A stretch of 37,416 nucleotides of DNA from NCBI RefSeq assembly GCF_000308715.1, contig NZ_BAGH01000420.1, forward strand, positions 1-37,416. Direction: 5' to 3'. The stretch's first letter is position 1. Each line of letters opens with the position of its first letter. Below, piece by piece: positions 20,812 through 28,515 of this stretch. The notes below the pieces were generated by a model, which was not told the origin of the DNA, searched no databases, and saw only the letters and a program-made list of their open reading frames with translations. The DNA is from Nocardia tenerifensis NBRC 101015. GTDB lineage: Bacteria > Actinomycetota > Actinomycetes > Mycobacteriales > Mycobacteriaceae. The position numbers and the translations under genes are program-made.

Positions 20812-23655
20812 GTGACCGAGGACCGGGTGGTGGCAGCGCTCAGTGGCAGGCTCGACGGGGAGGTCGACGCGTCGGAACGGCGGCGGGCGGAGTATTCGTC
20901 GGACGCCTCGAACTATCGGGTGCCACCGCGGGCCGTCGTCTTTCCCCGCACGGACGCGGATGTGGCTGTCGCGCTCGAATTCGCCAGGGAGAACGGTTGG
21001 GCGGTGACGGCGCGCGGCGGGGGTACCTCGGTCGCGGGCAATGCCATCGGGCCGGGTCTGGTCCTAGATTTCAGCAGACACCTGAATCGAATCCTCGAGA
21101 TCGACGCGCAGGCGCGGGTCGCGCGGGTGCAACCCGGGGTCGTGCTGTCGGAGCTACAGCGCGCGGCGCGGCCACACGGCCTGCGGTTCGGGCCGGATCC
21201 GTCGACCCAGAACCGGTGCACGCTCGGCGGCATGATCGGCAACAACGCCTGCGGTCCGCGCGCCGTGGCCTGGGGCCGCACCTCGGACACGGTGCGGGAG
21301 CTGCGGATCCTCGACGGAACGGGCGCCGAGCGCAGGCTCGCGAACGATCTGTCGGTGCTGCCGGGACTGGCCGAGTTCACCGCCGCCCACCTCGCGGCTT
21401 TGCGCACCGATCTCGGGCGCTTCGAGCGCCAGGCATCCGGCTACGGGCTGGAACATCTTCTGCCAGAACGCGGTTCGGCGGTCGCGAAGGCGTTCGTCGG
21501 GTCCGAAGGCACCTGCGGCCTGCTGCTCGACGCGACGGTCGAGCTGGTCGAGTTGCCGAAGGCCGCGGTGCTGACCGTGCTCGGCTATCCCGATATCGCC
21601 ACCGCCGCCGACAATGTCGCCGCGGTGATGGCGTGCGGGCCGACCGCGGTCGAGGGGATCGACGCGCGGCTCGTCGACGCGGTCCGCGCCCATCGCGGCA
21701 CCGTGCCAGAGCTGCCGCGCGGGGGCGGCTGGCTGTTCGTGGAGACCAGCGGCGACACTCCCGCCGAGGCGCTGGCCGTGGCCGAACGATTGCGCCGCTC
21801 GGTAGACGCGCTGGACTCGCGCGTCGTCGCGGATCCCGCTGCCGCAGCGGCACTGTGGCACATTCGCGCGGACGGCGCGGGCCTGGCCGGACGCACGCCG
21901 GACGGGCAGCCCGCCTGGCCCGGCTGGGAGGACGCGGCGGTGCCGCCGGAGCGACTCGGCGCCTACCTGCGCGACTTCGCCGACCTGACCCGCGAGCACG
22001 GGGTGGACGGATTGCTGTACGGCCACATCGGCGACGGCTGCATCCACGTGCGGCTCGACCTGCCGATCGCCGAAGCGCCGCAACGCTTTCGGCGCTTCCT
22101 GTTCGACGCCGCCGAACTCGTTGTGCGCCACGGCGGTTCGCTGTCCGGCGAGCACGGCGACGGACGGGCCCGCTCGGAGCTGCTCTCGCTCATGTACTCC
22201 CGCTCCGTGCTCGACGTATTCGTCGGGTACAAGGCTCTTTTCGACCCCGCCGACGTGCTCAACCCCGGGGTGCTGGTCGAGCCGCGGCCGATCGACGCCG
22301 ATCTCCGGCTGGCCGGGCTGCCGCCGGTCCCCGTCGCGCGCGGTTTCGCGTTCCCGGAGGACCGCGGCGACCTCGGCACCGCGGTGCACCGGTGCGTCGG
22401 CGTCGGCAAGTGCCGCGCCGACACCCGCGCCGCCGGTGGTTTCATGTGCCCGTCCTACCTGGCCACCAAGGACGAGAAGGACAGCACCCGCGGCCGCGCC
22501 AGGGTGTTGCAGGAGGTGGTTCGCGGCGCGCTGCCGTGGTCGTCCGCCGCGGTCGCCGAGTCGCTCGATCTGTGCCTGTCCTGCAAGGCATGTCGGTCCG
22601 ACTGTCCGGCGGGAGTGGACGTGGCCACCTACAAGTCCGAGGCACTGTATCGCCGGTATCGGCACCGACCCCGTCCGCGCGATCACTACTCGCTCGGCTG
22701 GCTGCCGCGCTGGCTGGCGCTGGCGACCCTGCTGCCGCGCACCGCCAACGCGCTGGCGGGCAACGCGGTGCTGCGCCGAATCGGGTTGCGCGCGGCGGGA
22801 ATCGACCCGAGGCGCGAGGTGCCGCGGCTGGCGGACCGTAGTTTTCGCCGGATGTGGCGGGATCTCGGCCACACAGCTACGCAAGACCGCACCGCAACGC
22901 AAGGCCACACGGCCGCGCGGGACCTGGACGTCACGGCTGCGACGGAAGCGGACCGTCCCGAGGTGATGCTGTGGATCGATACCTTCACCGACGCCTTCGA
23001 CCCCGAGATCGCGCTGGCCGCAGTGGAATTGGTGCAGTCGCTCGGCTACCGGGTGCGTATTCCCGAACGCCGGGTGTGCTGCGGGCTGACCTGGATCAGC
23101 ACCGGCCAGCTGGATGGCGCCCGCGCGCGGCTGCGCGCCACGCTGGACGCGGTGCACGAGCATGTGCGCGGCGGTGGCCTCGTGGTCGGCCTCGAACCGT
23201 CCTGCACCGCGGTGCTGCGGTCGGACCTGCCCGAACTGCTACCGGAGGATCCGCGCGCCGCGGCGACGGCACGGGCGGTGCGCACGCTCGCGGAGTTCCT
23301 GTCGGAACAATCGAACTGGCGGCCACCCCGGCAAACCGACCGAAAGGTGGTGGTTCAGCCGCATTGTCATCACCACGCCATTCTCGGATTCGAGACCGAT
23401 CGCCAATTGTTAACCACAATGGGAATCAAGGTGACTGAGGTCACGGGCTGCTGCGGCCTGGCGGGAAACTTCGGAATGCAGCGGGACCATTACGACATTT
23501 CGGTCGCGGTGGCGGAGAACGGGCTGCTCCCGACCCTTCGCGCCGTCGAGGACGAGTCGATATTCCTCGCGGACGGCTTCTCGTGCCGCACCCAGGCCGC
23601 GCAGCTGGCCGGTCGCCGAGGACGCCATCTCGCGCAATTCCTGTTGGAGCGGTGA
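20812..23655 (+). CDS. FAD-linked oxidase fused to Fe-S/CCG domains (YdiJ/GlcD-GlpC type)
   Basis: This large 947-aa protein resembles E. coli YdiJ-type 2-hydroxyacid dehydrogenases, which oxidise an alpha-hydroxyacid and pass electrons to the respiratory chain. The N-terminal FAD-binding_4 domain (about 35-230) contains GGGTSVAGNA and GGMIGNNACGPRAV. The FAD-oxidase C-terminal domain is about 250-500, with GHIGDGCIHVRLD and GEHGDG. Ferredoxin-like cysteines follow near 527 (CVGVGKC) and 588 (CLSCKACRSDCP), then two CCG heterodisulfide-type motifs near 755 (RVCCGLTW) and 880 (GCCGLAGNFG). A linker at about 687-704 holds three six-residue repeats (HTATQD, RTATQG, HTAARD). The precise substrate (D-lactate, D-2-hydroxyglutarate or other) is not decidable. 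Confidence 0.88.
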   Translation: MTEDRVVAALSGRLDGEVDASERRRAEYSSDASNYRVPPRAVVFPRTDADVAVALEFARENGWAVTARGGGTSVAGNAIGPGLVLDFSRHLNRILEIDAQARVARVQPGVVLSELQRAARPHGLRFGPDPSTQNRCTLGGMIGNNACGPRAVAWGRTSDTVRELRILDGTGAERRLANDLSVLPGLAEFTAAHLAALRTDLGRFERQASGYGLEHLLPERGSAVAKAFVGSEGTCGLLLDATVELVELPKAAVLTVLGYPDIATAADNVAAVMACGPTAVEGIDARLVDAVRAHRGTVPELPRGGGWLFVETSGDTPAEALAVAERLRRSVDALDSRVVADPAAAAALWHIRADGAGLAGRTPDGQPAWPGWEDAAVPPERLGAYLRDFADLTREHGVDGLLYGHIGDGCIHVRLDLPIAEAPQRFRRFLFDAAELVVRHGGSLSGEHGDGRARSELLSLMYSRSVLDVFVGYKALFDPADVLNPGVLVEPRPIDADLRLAGLPPVPVARGFAFPEDRGDLGTAVHRCVGVGKCRADTRAAGGFMCPSYLATKDEKDSTRGRARVLQEVVRGALPWSSAAVAESLDLCLSCKACRSDCPAGVDVATYKSEALYRRYRHRPRPRDHYSLGWLPRWLALATLLPRTANALAGNAVLRRIGLRAAGIDPRREVPRLADRSFRRMWRDLGHTATQDRTATQGHTAARDLDVTAATEADRPEVMLWIDTFTDAFDPEIALAAVELVQSLGYRVRIPERRVCCGLTWISTGQLDGARARLRATLDAVHEHVRGGGLVVGLEPSCTAVLRSDLPELLPEDPRAAATARAVRTLAEFLSEQSNWRPPRQTDRKVVVQPHCHHHAILGFETDRQLLTTMGIKVTEVTGCCGLAGNFGMQRDHYDISVAVAENGLLPTLRAVEDESIFLADGFSCRTQAAQLAGRRGRHLAQFLLER
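22870..22923 (+). repeat. Three 18-bp in-frame repeats in the linker of the FAD/Fe-S protein
   Basis: Units at 22870-22887, 22888-22905 and 22906-22923 encode HTATQD, RTATQG and HTAARD. They lie between the Fe-S domain and the CCG domain, an insertion typical of a flexible linker that grew by slippage. Confidence 0.75.
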
Positions 23656-23661
23656 GGCTTT

Positions 23662-23699
23662 CGCGCGCTCGCCGGGGCAGCGGTCCCGGCGAGCGCGCG
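23662..23699. terminator. Strong bidirectional terminator hairpin
   Basis: CGCGCGCTCGCCGGG (23662-23676) pairs perfectly with CCCGGCGAGCGCGCG (23685-23699), a 15-bp stem with an 8-nt loop. It begins 7 nt after the oxidoreductase stop and ends 8 nt before the stop of the convergent 34-aa gene, so it can serve both. Confidence 0.85.
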
Positions 23700-23706
23700 C
23701 GGCGGG

Positions 23707-23811
23707 TCAGCTACCGAACGGCAGGGTGCCGGGCGGAATCTGATAACCCGAACTGCCTGCGGAGACACCGCCCCAGGCGTTGAGCAACCAGTTGAGCAAG
23801 TTGGTGATCAT
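23707..23811 (-). CDS. Small peptide gene, 34 aa, amphipathic N-terminal helix
   Basis: ATG 23811 with GGAGG 6 nt upstream encodes a 34-residue peptide. It starts MITNLLNWLLNAWGG, a short amphipathic or hydrophobic helix, and ends in a Gly/Ser/Pro-rich tail (SAGSSGYQIPPGTLPFGS). It stands alone behind a terminator hairpin shared with the oxidoreductase, with about 200 bp of upstream sequence free for a promoter. Possible roles include a membrane-associated or secreted peptide; no family was recognised. The longer frame upstream (to 24108) overlaps the glycosylase and is not credible. Confidence 0.6.
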   Translation of the reverse strand: MITNLLNWLLNAWGGVSAGSSGYQIPPGTLPFGS

Positions 23812-24016
23812 TCGATACCTCCGTGTGGCGACTGCCAGCTGTTTGCCGATCGGAACCAATATCGCCACATGCATTCTTCGCGTTACAAAATACCGGCCAC
23901 GCGCGGTCATGCGCATTCGGTATCGAATAGCGGTGAAATGTGTTGTGTGTGACCAATTTCTCGATCGACGGTGACCGGCACGCATTCCGCGCGAAGCCGT
24001 CGGGCAGAATGGTGCG

Positions 24017-24964
24017 ATGCGTAACGCGACGGTCGAGCCGGTGGGGGAGCCGACCGGCCTGGCCAGGACCGTCACGTCCGACCGCCCGATCGACCTGGCG
24101 TGCACCATCGCCCCGCTGCGCCGCGGCCCGGGCGACCCGTGTCACCAGACAACCGGCGACGGCGCGCACTGGCACGCCTCCCGAATGTCCTCCGGCCCCG
24201 TCACCTACCGGCTGACGCAGGCGGGTCCGTGCGCGGTGCGCGGCCAGGCCTGGGGTCCCGGCGCCGAGGAGTTCCTCGACGGCCTCGACCACATGCTGTG
24301 CCTGGACGAGGACACCGACGGCTTCGCCCCGGACCACCCCAAACTGGTCGAGGCGCATCGACGCTTCCCCGGATTGCGGATGTTGCGCACCGGCCTCGTC
24401 CTCGAGGCGCTCGTGCCCTCGGTGCTCGAGCAGAAGGTGCACACCATCTCGGCGCGCAGGTCGTGGCGGCAACTGGTGCGTCAATTCGGCGATCCCGCTC
24501 CGGGTCCCGCCCCGGAGGGTCTTCGGCTGCCGCCCGACGCCGAGACCTGGCGGCGGGTGCCGTCCTGGGCGTTCCACCGCGCCAATGTCGGTCCGCAGCG
24601 GGCGCAGACGATCGTGCGGGCCGCCCGGGTCGCCGGCTCCTTGGAACGGGCGTCCGGCGTGGACCCCGCCGAGGCCGCCCGTCGATTGCGCACGATCCCC
24701 GGGATCGGCGTGTGGACCGCCGCCGAGACCGCGCAGCGCGCGTTCGGCGACGCGGACGCGCTCTCGGTCGGCGACTTCCACCTCGCGGCCATCATCGGCT
24801 GGACCCTGCTCGGCCACCCGATCGACGACGACACGATGGTCGAGTACCTGGAACCGCTTCGGCCACACCGTTATCGGGCGGTTCGGCTGCTGGAGATCAG
24901 CGGCCAGGCGCACAAGCCGAAGTTCGGCCCGCGCACACCGCTCACGGATCACACCTGGCACTGA
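24017..24964 (+). CDS. DNA-3-methyladenine glycosylase-type HhH-GPD protein
   Basis: This 315-aa base-excision repair enzyme is of the AlkA/HhH-GPD superfamily, which removes alkylated bases. The helix-hairpin-helix is IPGIGVWTAAETAQRAFGDA (about 225-245) and the catalytic Asp is about residue 253 in VGDFHL. The upstream helix LVPSVLEQKVHTISARRSW is typical of the family. Many actinomycete members of this type have not been assayed, so the exact lesion is unknown. There is no strong Shine-Dalgarno sequence; CAGAAT ends 6 nt before the ATG, so the mRNA may be leaderless. It converges with the TetR gene at 25061, separated by a weak hairpin (24992-25028). Confidence 0.85.
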   Translation: MRNATVEPVGEPTGLARTVTSDRPIDLACTIAPLRRGPGDPCHQTTGDGAHWHASRMSSGPVTYRLTQAGPCAVRGQAWGPGAEEFLDGLDHMLCLDEDTDGFAPDHPKLVEAHRRFPGLRMLRTGLVLEALVPSVLEQKVHTISARRSWRQLVRQFGDPAPGPAPEGLRLPPDAETWRRVPSWAFHRANVGPQRAQTIVRAARVAGSLERASGVDPAEAARRLRTIPGIGVWTAAETAQRAFGDADALSVGDFHLAAIIGWTLLGHPIDDDTMVEYLEPLRPHRYRAVRLLEISGQAHKPKFGPRTPLTDHTWH

Positions 24965-24991
24965 CGTCGGCTATCCGCGCCTTCTCCCAGA

Positions 24992-25028
24992 ATTCGCACC
25001 CTTGAAGGCGCTCAGGAAGCGTGCGAAT
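24992..25028. terminator. Possible terminator between convergent genes
   Basis: ATTCGCAC (24992-24999) and GTGCGAAT (25021-25028) are 8-bp complementary arms around 21 nt, lying between the glycosylase stop and the TetR stop. No U run is present. Confidence 0.4.
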
Positions 25029-25060
25029 GCCAAGGTACCAGTGCGGATTTCGCGCGGGGG

Positions 25061-25777
25061 CTACGCGTCGCGGCGGGTGGCGAGTCCGTCCAGAACTCGC
25101 TCGAGGCCGTAGCGGAATTTTCGCTCGCGCCGCTCGACCGGGTCGTCGTCCCAGTCGTCCTGGCGAAATCGCGGGTAGTCCTTGGCGGCCTCCTCGGCGG
25201 CGGGTCGCAGGTCGGCGACGAACTCCCGCTCCGTCTGGCCGGAGCGGGCGAGCATGGCCAGCCAGGCCGCCTCGGTGATGCCCATTCCGACGACGTAGCT
25301 CATCAACGCGCTGATGGCGTCGCCCGTCTCCGCCGCCGGGAACCCGCCCGCCTCGAACAGCCCGACCAGGCCGTCGTTGAGCCGCATGACATTCGGGCCC
25401 AGGTAGGACAGCCCGACCTGGCCCAGGGTCGAGGCCATCCACGGGTGTCGCAGGATCATCGCGCGCAGGCTCTGCGCGCACTCCTCGGTGGCCGTGCGCC
25501 AGGCCGCGGGGTCGGCGAGCTCGGGCACCCGGATCTCGCCGTACACCTCGTCGACCACCAGCTCGATGAGTTCGTCGCGGTTGGCGACGTGCCGGTACAG
25601 CGAGGTCGCGCCCGCGTTCAGGCGGGCGCCGAGCTGGCGCATGGTGAGCGCGTCCATGCCCTCGGCATCCAGCAGCGCGACGGCCTCGGCCACGATCTGC
25701 TCCCTGGTCAGCGCGGGCTGCTCCCTGCCCTTGCGCGGACGCGTCCACACCGATCCGACCTGCTTCTCGACGGCCAC
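25061..25777 (-). CDS. TetR-family repressor of the adjacent efflux pump
   Basis: This 238-aa regulator has a basic N-terminal tail (VWTRPRKGREQPALTREQI). Its helix-turn-helix at about 30-75 contains LTMRQLGARLNAGATSLYRHVANRDEL. The C-terminal ligand domain is of the tetracycline-repressor-like group (about 90-220). GTG 25777 is chosen because GGGAGG lies about 4 nt upstream; the frame extends further into the intergenic operators and cannot be coding there. It is divergent from the DHA2 pump, with two palindromes between them, the classical arrangement of a drug-responsive TetR and its pump. The ligand is unknown. Confidence 0.88.
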   Translation of the reverse strand: MAVEKQVGSVWTRPRKGREQPALTREQIVAEAVALLDAEGMDALTMRQLGARLNAGATSLYRHVANRDELIELVVDEVYGEIRVPELADPAAWRTATEECAQSLRAMILRHPWMASTLGQVGLSYLGPNVMRLNDGLVGLFEAGGFPAAETGDAISALMSYVVGMGITEAAWLAMLARSGQTEREFVADLRPAAEEAAKDYPRFRQDDWDDDPVERRERKFRYGLERVLDGLATRRDA

Positions 25778-25816
25778 ACCGCCTCCCTTCCGTTGCCGAC
25801 CAGGGTAGCGCACGAT

Positions 25817-25832
25817 GTTCGCTCTTGCGAAC
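25817..25832. promoter_or_regulatory. Operator palindrome 1 between TetR and efflux pump
   Basis: GTTCGC-TCTT-GCGAAC is a perfect 6-bp inverted repeat, 40 bp upstream of the TetR start. The half-site GTTCGC recurs in the second element (25855-25860). Confidence 0.6.
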
Positions 25833-25844
25833 GCACTAAAAGCA

Positions 25845-25881
25845 TGCGTACATTGTTCGCAGACTAAGAACAACGTACGCA
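25845..25881. promoter_or_regulatory. Operator palindrome 2 between TetR and efflux pump
   Basis: TGCGTACATTGTTC (25845-25858) and GAACAACGTACGCA (25868-25881) are complementary at 13 of 14 positions around a 9-nt spacer. This long symmetric element ends 23 bp before the pump ATG, covering the likely promoter, and is the best candidate TetR operator. Confidence 0.7.
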
Positions 25882-25904
25882 ACACCGTGAGAAGAGAGTG
25901 ACCG

Positions 25905-27407
25905 ATGAACCCCATCGAGACCCGCGATCCCAGACGCTGGTGGATCCTGATCGTGCTGTGCCTCAGCACGCTCGTCCTGGTCATCGACAATTTCGTGCTC
26001 GCCGTGGCGGTGCCGGTGCTCGCCGAGGATCTGCATGCGAGCGCCCAGGACATCCAGTGGATCCTGGACTCCTACATCCTCGTCTTCGCGGGCCTGCTGC
26101 TCACCTCGGGCAGCCTGGCCGACCGCTTCGGCAGGCGGCGGGTGATGATCGTCGGCCTCGCCCTGTTCGGCGTCGCCTCGCTGGGCGCCACGCTGGCGTC
26201 GAGTCCGGTCGAGCTGATCGTGGCCCGCGTCGTGATGGGCGTCGGCGGCGCGCTGGTGCTTCCGAGCACGCTGTCGATCCTGATCACCGTGTTCGACGCC
26301 GAGGAGCGGCGCAAGGCGATGAGCTTCTGGAGTGCCGCCTCGGTGCTCGGCCTGGTGGGCGGTCCGGTGCTCGGCGGCGTGCTGATCGCGCACTTCTGGT
26401 GGGGCGCGGCGTTTTTGATCAACGTTCCGGTCGCGGCGGTGGCCATCGTCGCCGCGCTCACGCTCATGCCGGAGTCGAAGGGCCCGTGGACCAAGCCGGA
26501 CGTGCCGGGTGCGGTGCTGTCCATGGTCGGGATGACCGCGCTGGTGTGGACCATCATCGAGTTCCCCAAGGGCGGTTTCGAGCACACGTCCACGGTGATC
26601 GCGCTGGTCGTCGCGGCCGCGAGCCTCGTCGCGTTCCTGGTGTGGGAGCGGCGCGTCGCGCATCCGATGGTGCCGCTGGAGTTGTTCCGCGACCGCGATT
26701 TCGCGGGCGGCAGCCTGTCGCTGACGCTGGTGCAGGTGGCCAACGGTGGTCTGCTGCTGGTGCTCACGCAGTATCTGCAGTTCGTGCTCGGCTACTCGCC
26801 GACCGAGGCGGGGTTGGCGTTCATCCCGATGATGGTCGCCTCCATCGCGTTCAACGGCCTGGGCGCCGGGCTCGGCGGCAAGGTCGGCAACCGCACGCTC
26901 GCCGTCACCGGCATGCTCGTCTCCGCCGTCGGCCTCGGCCTGCTGGCCGGTCTGGGCGCGGACAGCGGCTTCGGCGTGCTCACCGTCGCGCTGGTCGTGC
27001 TCGGCGCCGGAGCCGGGCTCGCGCAGCCCGCGGCCATCGCCGCGCTGATGGGCGCGGTCCCGCAGGAGCAGGCCGGCGTCGGGTCGGCGCTGAACGACAC
27101 CATCCAGCAGGCGGGCGCGGCCCTGGGCATCGCGGTGCTCGGCAGCGTGCTGTCCAGCGCTTACACCGGCGCCATGCCGGACTCGGCCCCGGCGGCGGCC
27201 CGGCAGTCGATCGGCGACGCCTTGGCGCTGGCCTCAGGCGACACCGGGTTGGTGGCGACCGCGCGGGAGGCCTTCAGTACCGCCATGTCGGTCAGTTTCC
27301 TGGCGGGCGGGGCCGGAATCCTGGCGGGCGCGCTGGTCGCCCTGTTCGTCATGCGGGGTAAGACCACGCAGGCAGAGCCAGTCGAAGAGCCCGCGCTCGC
27401 CGAGTAG
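25905..27407 (+). CDS. MFS drug efflux transporter, DHA2 (EmrB/QacA) type
   Basis: This 500-aa proton-coupled exporter of the 14-helix DHA2 family is expected to pump drugs or other hydrophobic compounds across the inner membrane. It begins RWWILIVLCLSTLVLVIDNF, with the Asp of helix 1. Motif A is GSLADRFGRRR (about 69-79) and motif C is LGLVGGPVLGG (about 148-158). The C-terminal half carries LGAGAGLAQPAAIAALMGAV and ends in a short charged tail. ATG 25905 is the first start after the operators. Regulated, by inference, by the divergent TetR. It converges with the AcuI-like gene across a strong terminator. Confidence 0.9.
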   Translation: MNPIETRDPRRWWILIVLCLSTLVLVIDNFVLAVAVPVLAEDLHASAQDIQWILDSYILVFAGLLLTSGSLADRFGRRRVMIVGLALFGVASLGATLASSPVELIVARVVMGVGGALVLPSTLSILITVFDAEERRKAMSFWSAASVLGLVGGPVLGGVLIAHFWWGAAFLINVPVAAVAIVAALTLMPESKGPWTKPDVPGAVLSMVGMTALVWTIIEFPKGGFEHTSTVIALVVAAASLVAFLVWERRVAHPMVPLELFRDRDFAGGSLSLTLVQVANGGLLLVLTQYLQFVLGYSPTEAGLAFIPMMVASIAFNGLGAGLGGKVGNRTLAVTGMLVSAVGLGLLAGLGADSGFGVLTVALVVLGAGAGLAQPAAIAALMGAVPQEQAGVGSALNDTIQQAGAALGIAVLGSVLSSAYTGAMPDSAPAAARQSIGDALALASGDTGLVATAREAFSTAMSVSFLAGGAGILAGALVALFVMRGKTTQAEPVEEPALAE

Positions 27408-27420
27408 GCCTGGACCGAAG

Positions 27421-27448
27421 GGCCGGCTCGATCCTGATCGAGCCGGCC
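27421..27448. terminator. Bidirectional terminator hairpin
   Basis: GGCCGGCTCGATC (27421-27433) pairs perfectly with GATCGAGCCGGCC (27436-27448). The near-continuous palindrome lies 14 bp after the pump stop and 14 bp before the stop of the convergent reductase. Confidence 0.8.
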
Positions 27449-27461
27449 TTCAGTGCGTCTG

Positions 27462-28457
27462 TCAGAACTCGCCGAGAACGTTGAAGACGGTCCGCCCGGT
27501 ATGGCTGCCGTTCTGGATGGAGTTCAGCACCTCGGCCGCGTCGGTGATCGAGGCGAACCGGGTGAGCGACGAGAGATGTTGCGGGCGTAGCTCATTGGCC
27601 AGCCGGGTCCACAGCTCGCGGCGCTTCTCGATCGGGACGAACACGGAGTCGATGCCGAGCAGCGCGACCCCGCGCAGGATGAACGGCAGCACGGTGGTGG
27701 GCAGGCCGGAACCGCCGGTCAGGCCGCTCACCGCGACGGTGCCGCCGTAGCCGATGGCGCTGAGGATGTGGGCGAGCGACTTGCCGCCGACGCTGTCGAT
27801 CGCGGCGGCCCAACGCGCCTTGTTCAACGGACGCGGCTTCGCGTCCGGGTCCTCGGGCAAGCGGCCGATGACCTCGTTGGCGCCGAGCTCGCTCAGCAGC
27901 TCGCCCGCGTCGGTCTTACCGGTGGAGGCGACGATCTCGTAACCGAGGCCGGACAGGATGTCGATGCTCACGCTGCCCACCCCGCCGGTCGCGCCGGTGA
28001 CCAGCACCGCGCCCGTCTCCGGGGTGATGCCGCGATCGAGCAGGGCTTGCACGCTCAGTCCCGCGGTGAAACCCGCGGTGCCCAGCGCGGCGGCGTCGCG
28101 CGGGCTCAGGCCGTCCAGCTTCACCACCCAGTCGGCGGGCACCCGGGCGTACTCGGCGAACCCGCCGTTGTGTGCGACGCCGATGTCGTAGCCGTGCGCC
28201 ACCACCAGGTCACCGGGGGCGAAGTCGTCGTCCTCGGACGAGACGACCTCGCCGGTGATGTCGATGCCGGGAATGATCGGGTACTTGCGCACCACCCCGC
28301 CGCCCGGGGTGATCGCCAGCCCGTCCTTATAGTTCGCGCTGGAGAAGTGCACCTTGATCGTCACCTCGCCCTGGCCGAGGAAATCCTCCCCGACCTCCTG
28401 CTTGGTCAGAACGATCCCGCTATCCGATTCGTGCGCCACCATCGCCCAGAACTCCAT
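27462..28457 (-). CDS. Zinc-free MDR oxidoreductase, AcuI/YhdH (acrylyl-CoA reductase) type
   Basis: This 331-aa NADPH-dependent reductase belongs to the medium-chain dehydrogenase superfamily, AcuI/YhdH branch, whose members reduce acrylyl-CoA to propionyl-CoA. The N-terminal catalytic domain has SSANYKDGLAITPGGGVVRK and PGIDITGEV. The nucleotide fold is TGATGGVGSVSIDIL (about 153-167). The zinc ligands of alcohol dehydrogenases are absent. The ATG at 28457 fits the family start. The physiological substrate here is not shown. Convergent with the efflux pump; the DinB2-like gene lies upstream on the same strand, 58 bp away, so co-transcription is possible. Confidence 0.85.
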   Translation of the reverse strand: MEFWAMVAHESDSGIVLTKQEVGEDFLGQGEVTIKVHFSSANYKDGLAITPGGGVVRKYPIIPGIDITGEVVSSEDDDFAPGDLVVAHGYDIGVAHNGGFAEYARVPADWVVKLDGLSPRDAAALGTAGFTAGLSVQALLDRGITPETGAVLVTGATGGVGSVSIDILSGLGYEIVASTGKTDAGELLSELGANEVIGRLPEDPDAKPRPLNKARWAAAIDSVGGKSLAHILSAIGYGGTVAVSGLTGGSGLPTTVLPFILRGVALLGIDSVFVPIEKRRELWTRLANELRPQHLSSLTRFASITDAAEVLNSIQNGSHTGRTVFNVLGEF

Positions 28458-28515
28458 GCGACGAGCATACGAGCGTCGGCCCGGACCCGCGCGGCCCCGC
28501 CGTGCGCGGGCGGTT

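Noticed and set aside
25817..25832. ClgR operator
   Set aside because: The core GTTCGC-N4-GCGAAC has a 4-nt centre rather than the 5-nt centre I recall for ClgR boxes, and the TetR/pump context explains it better.
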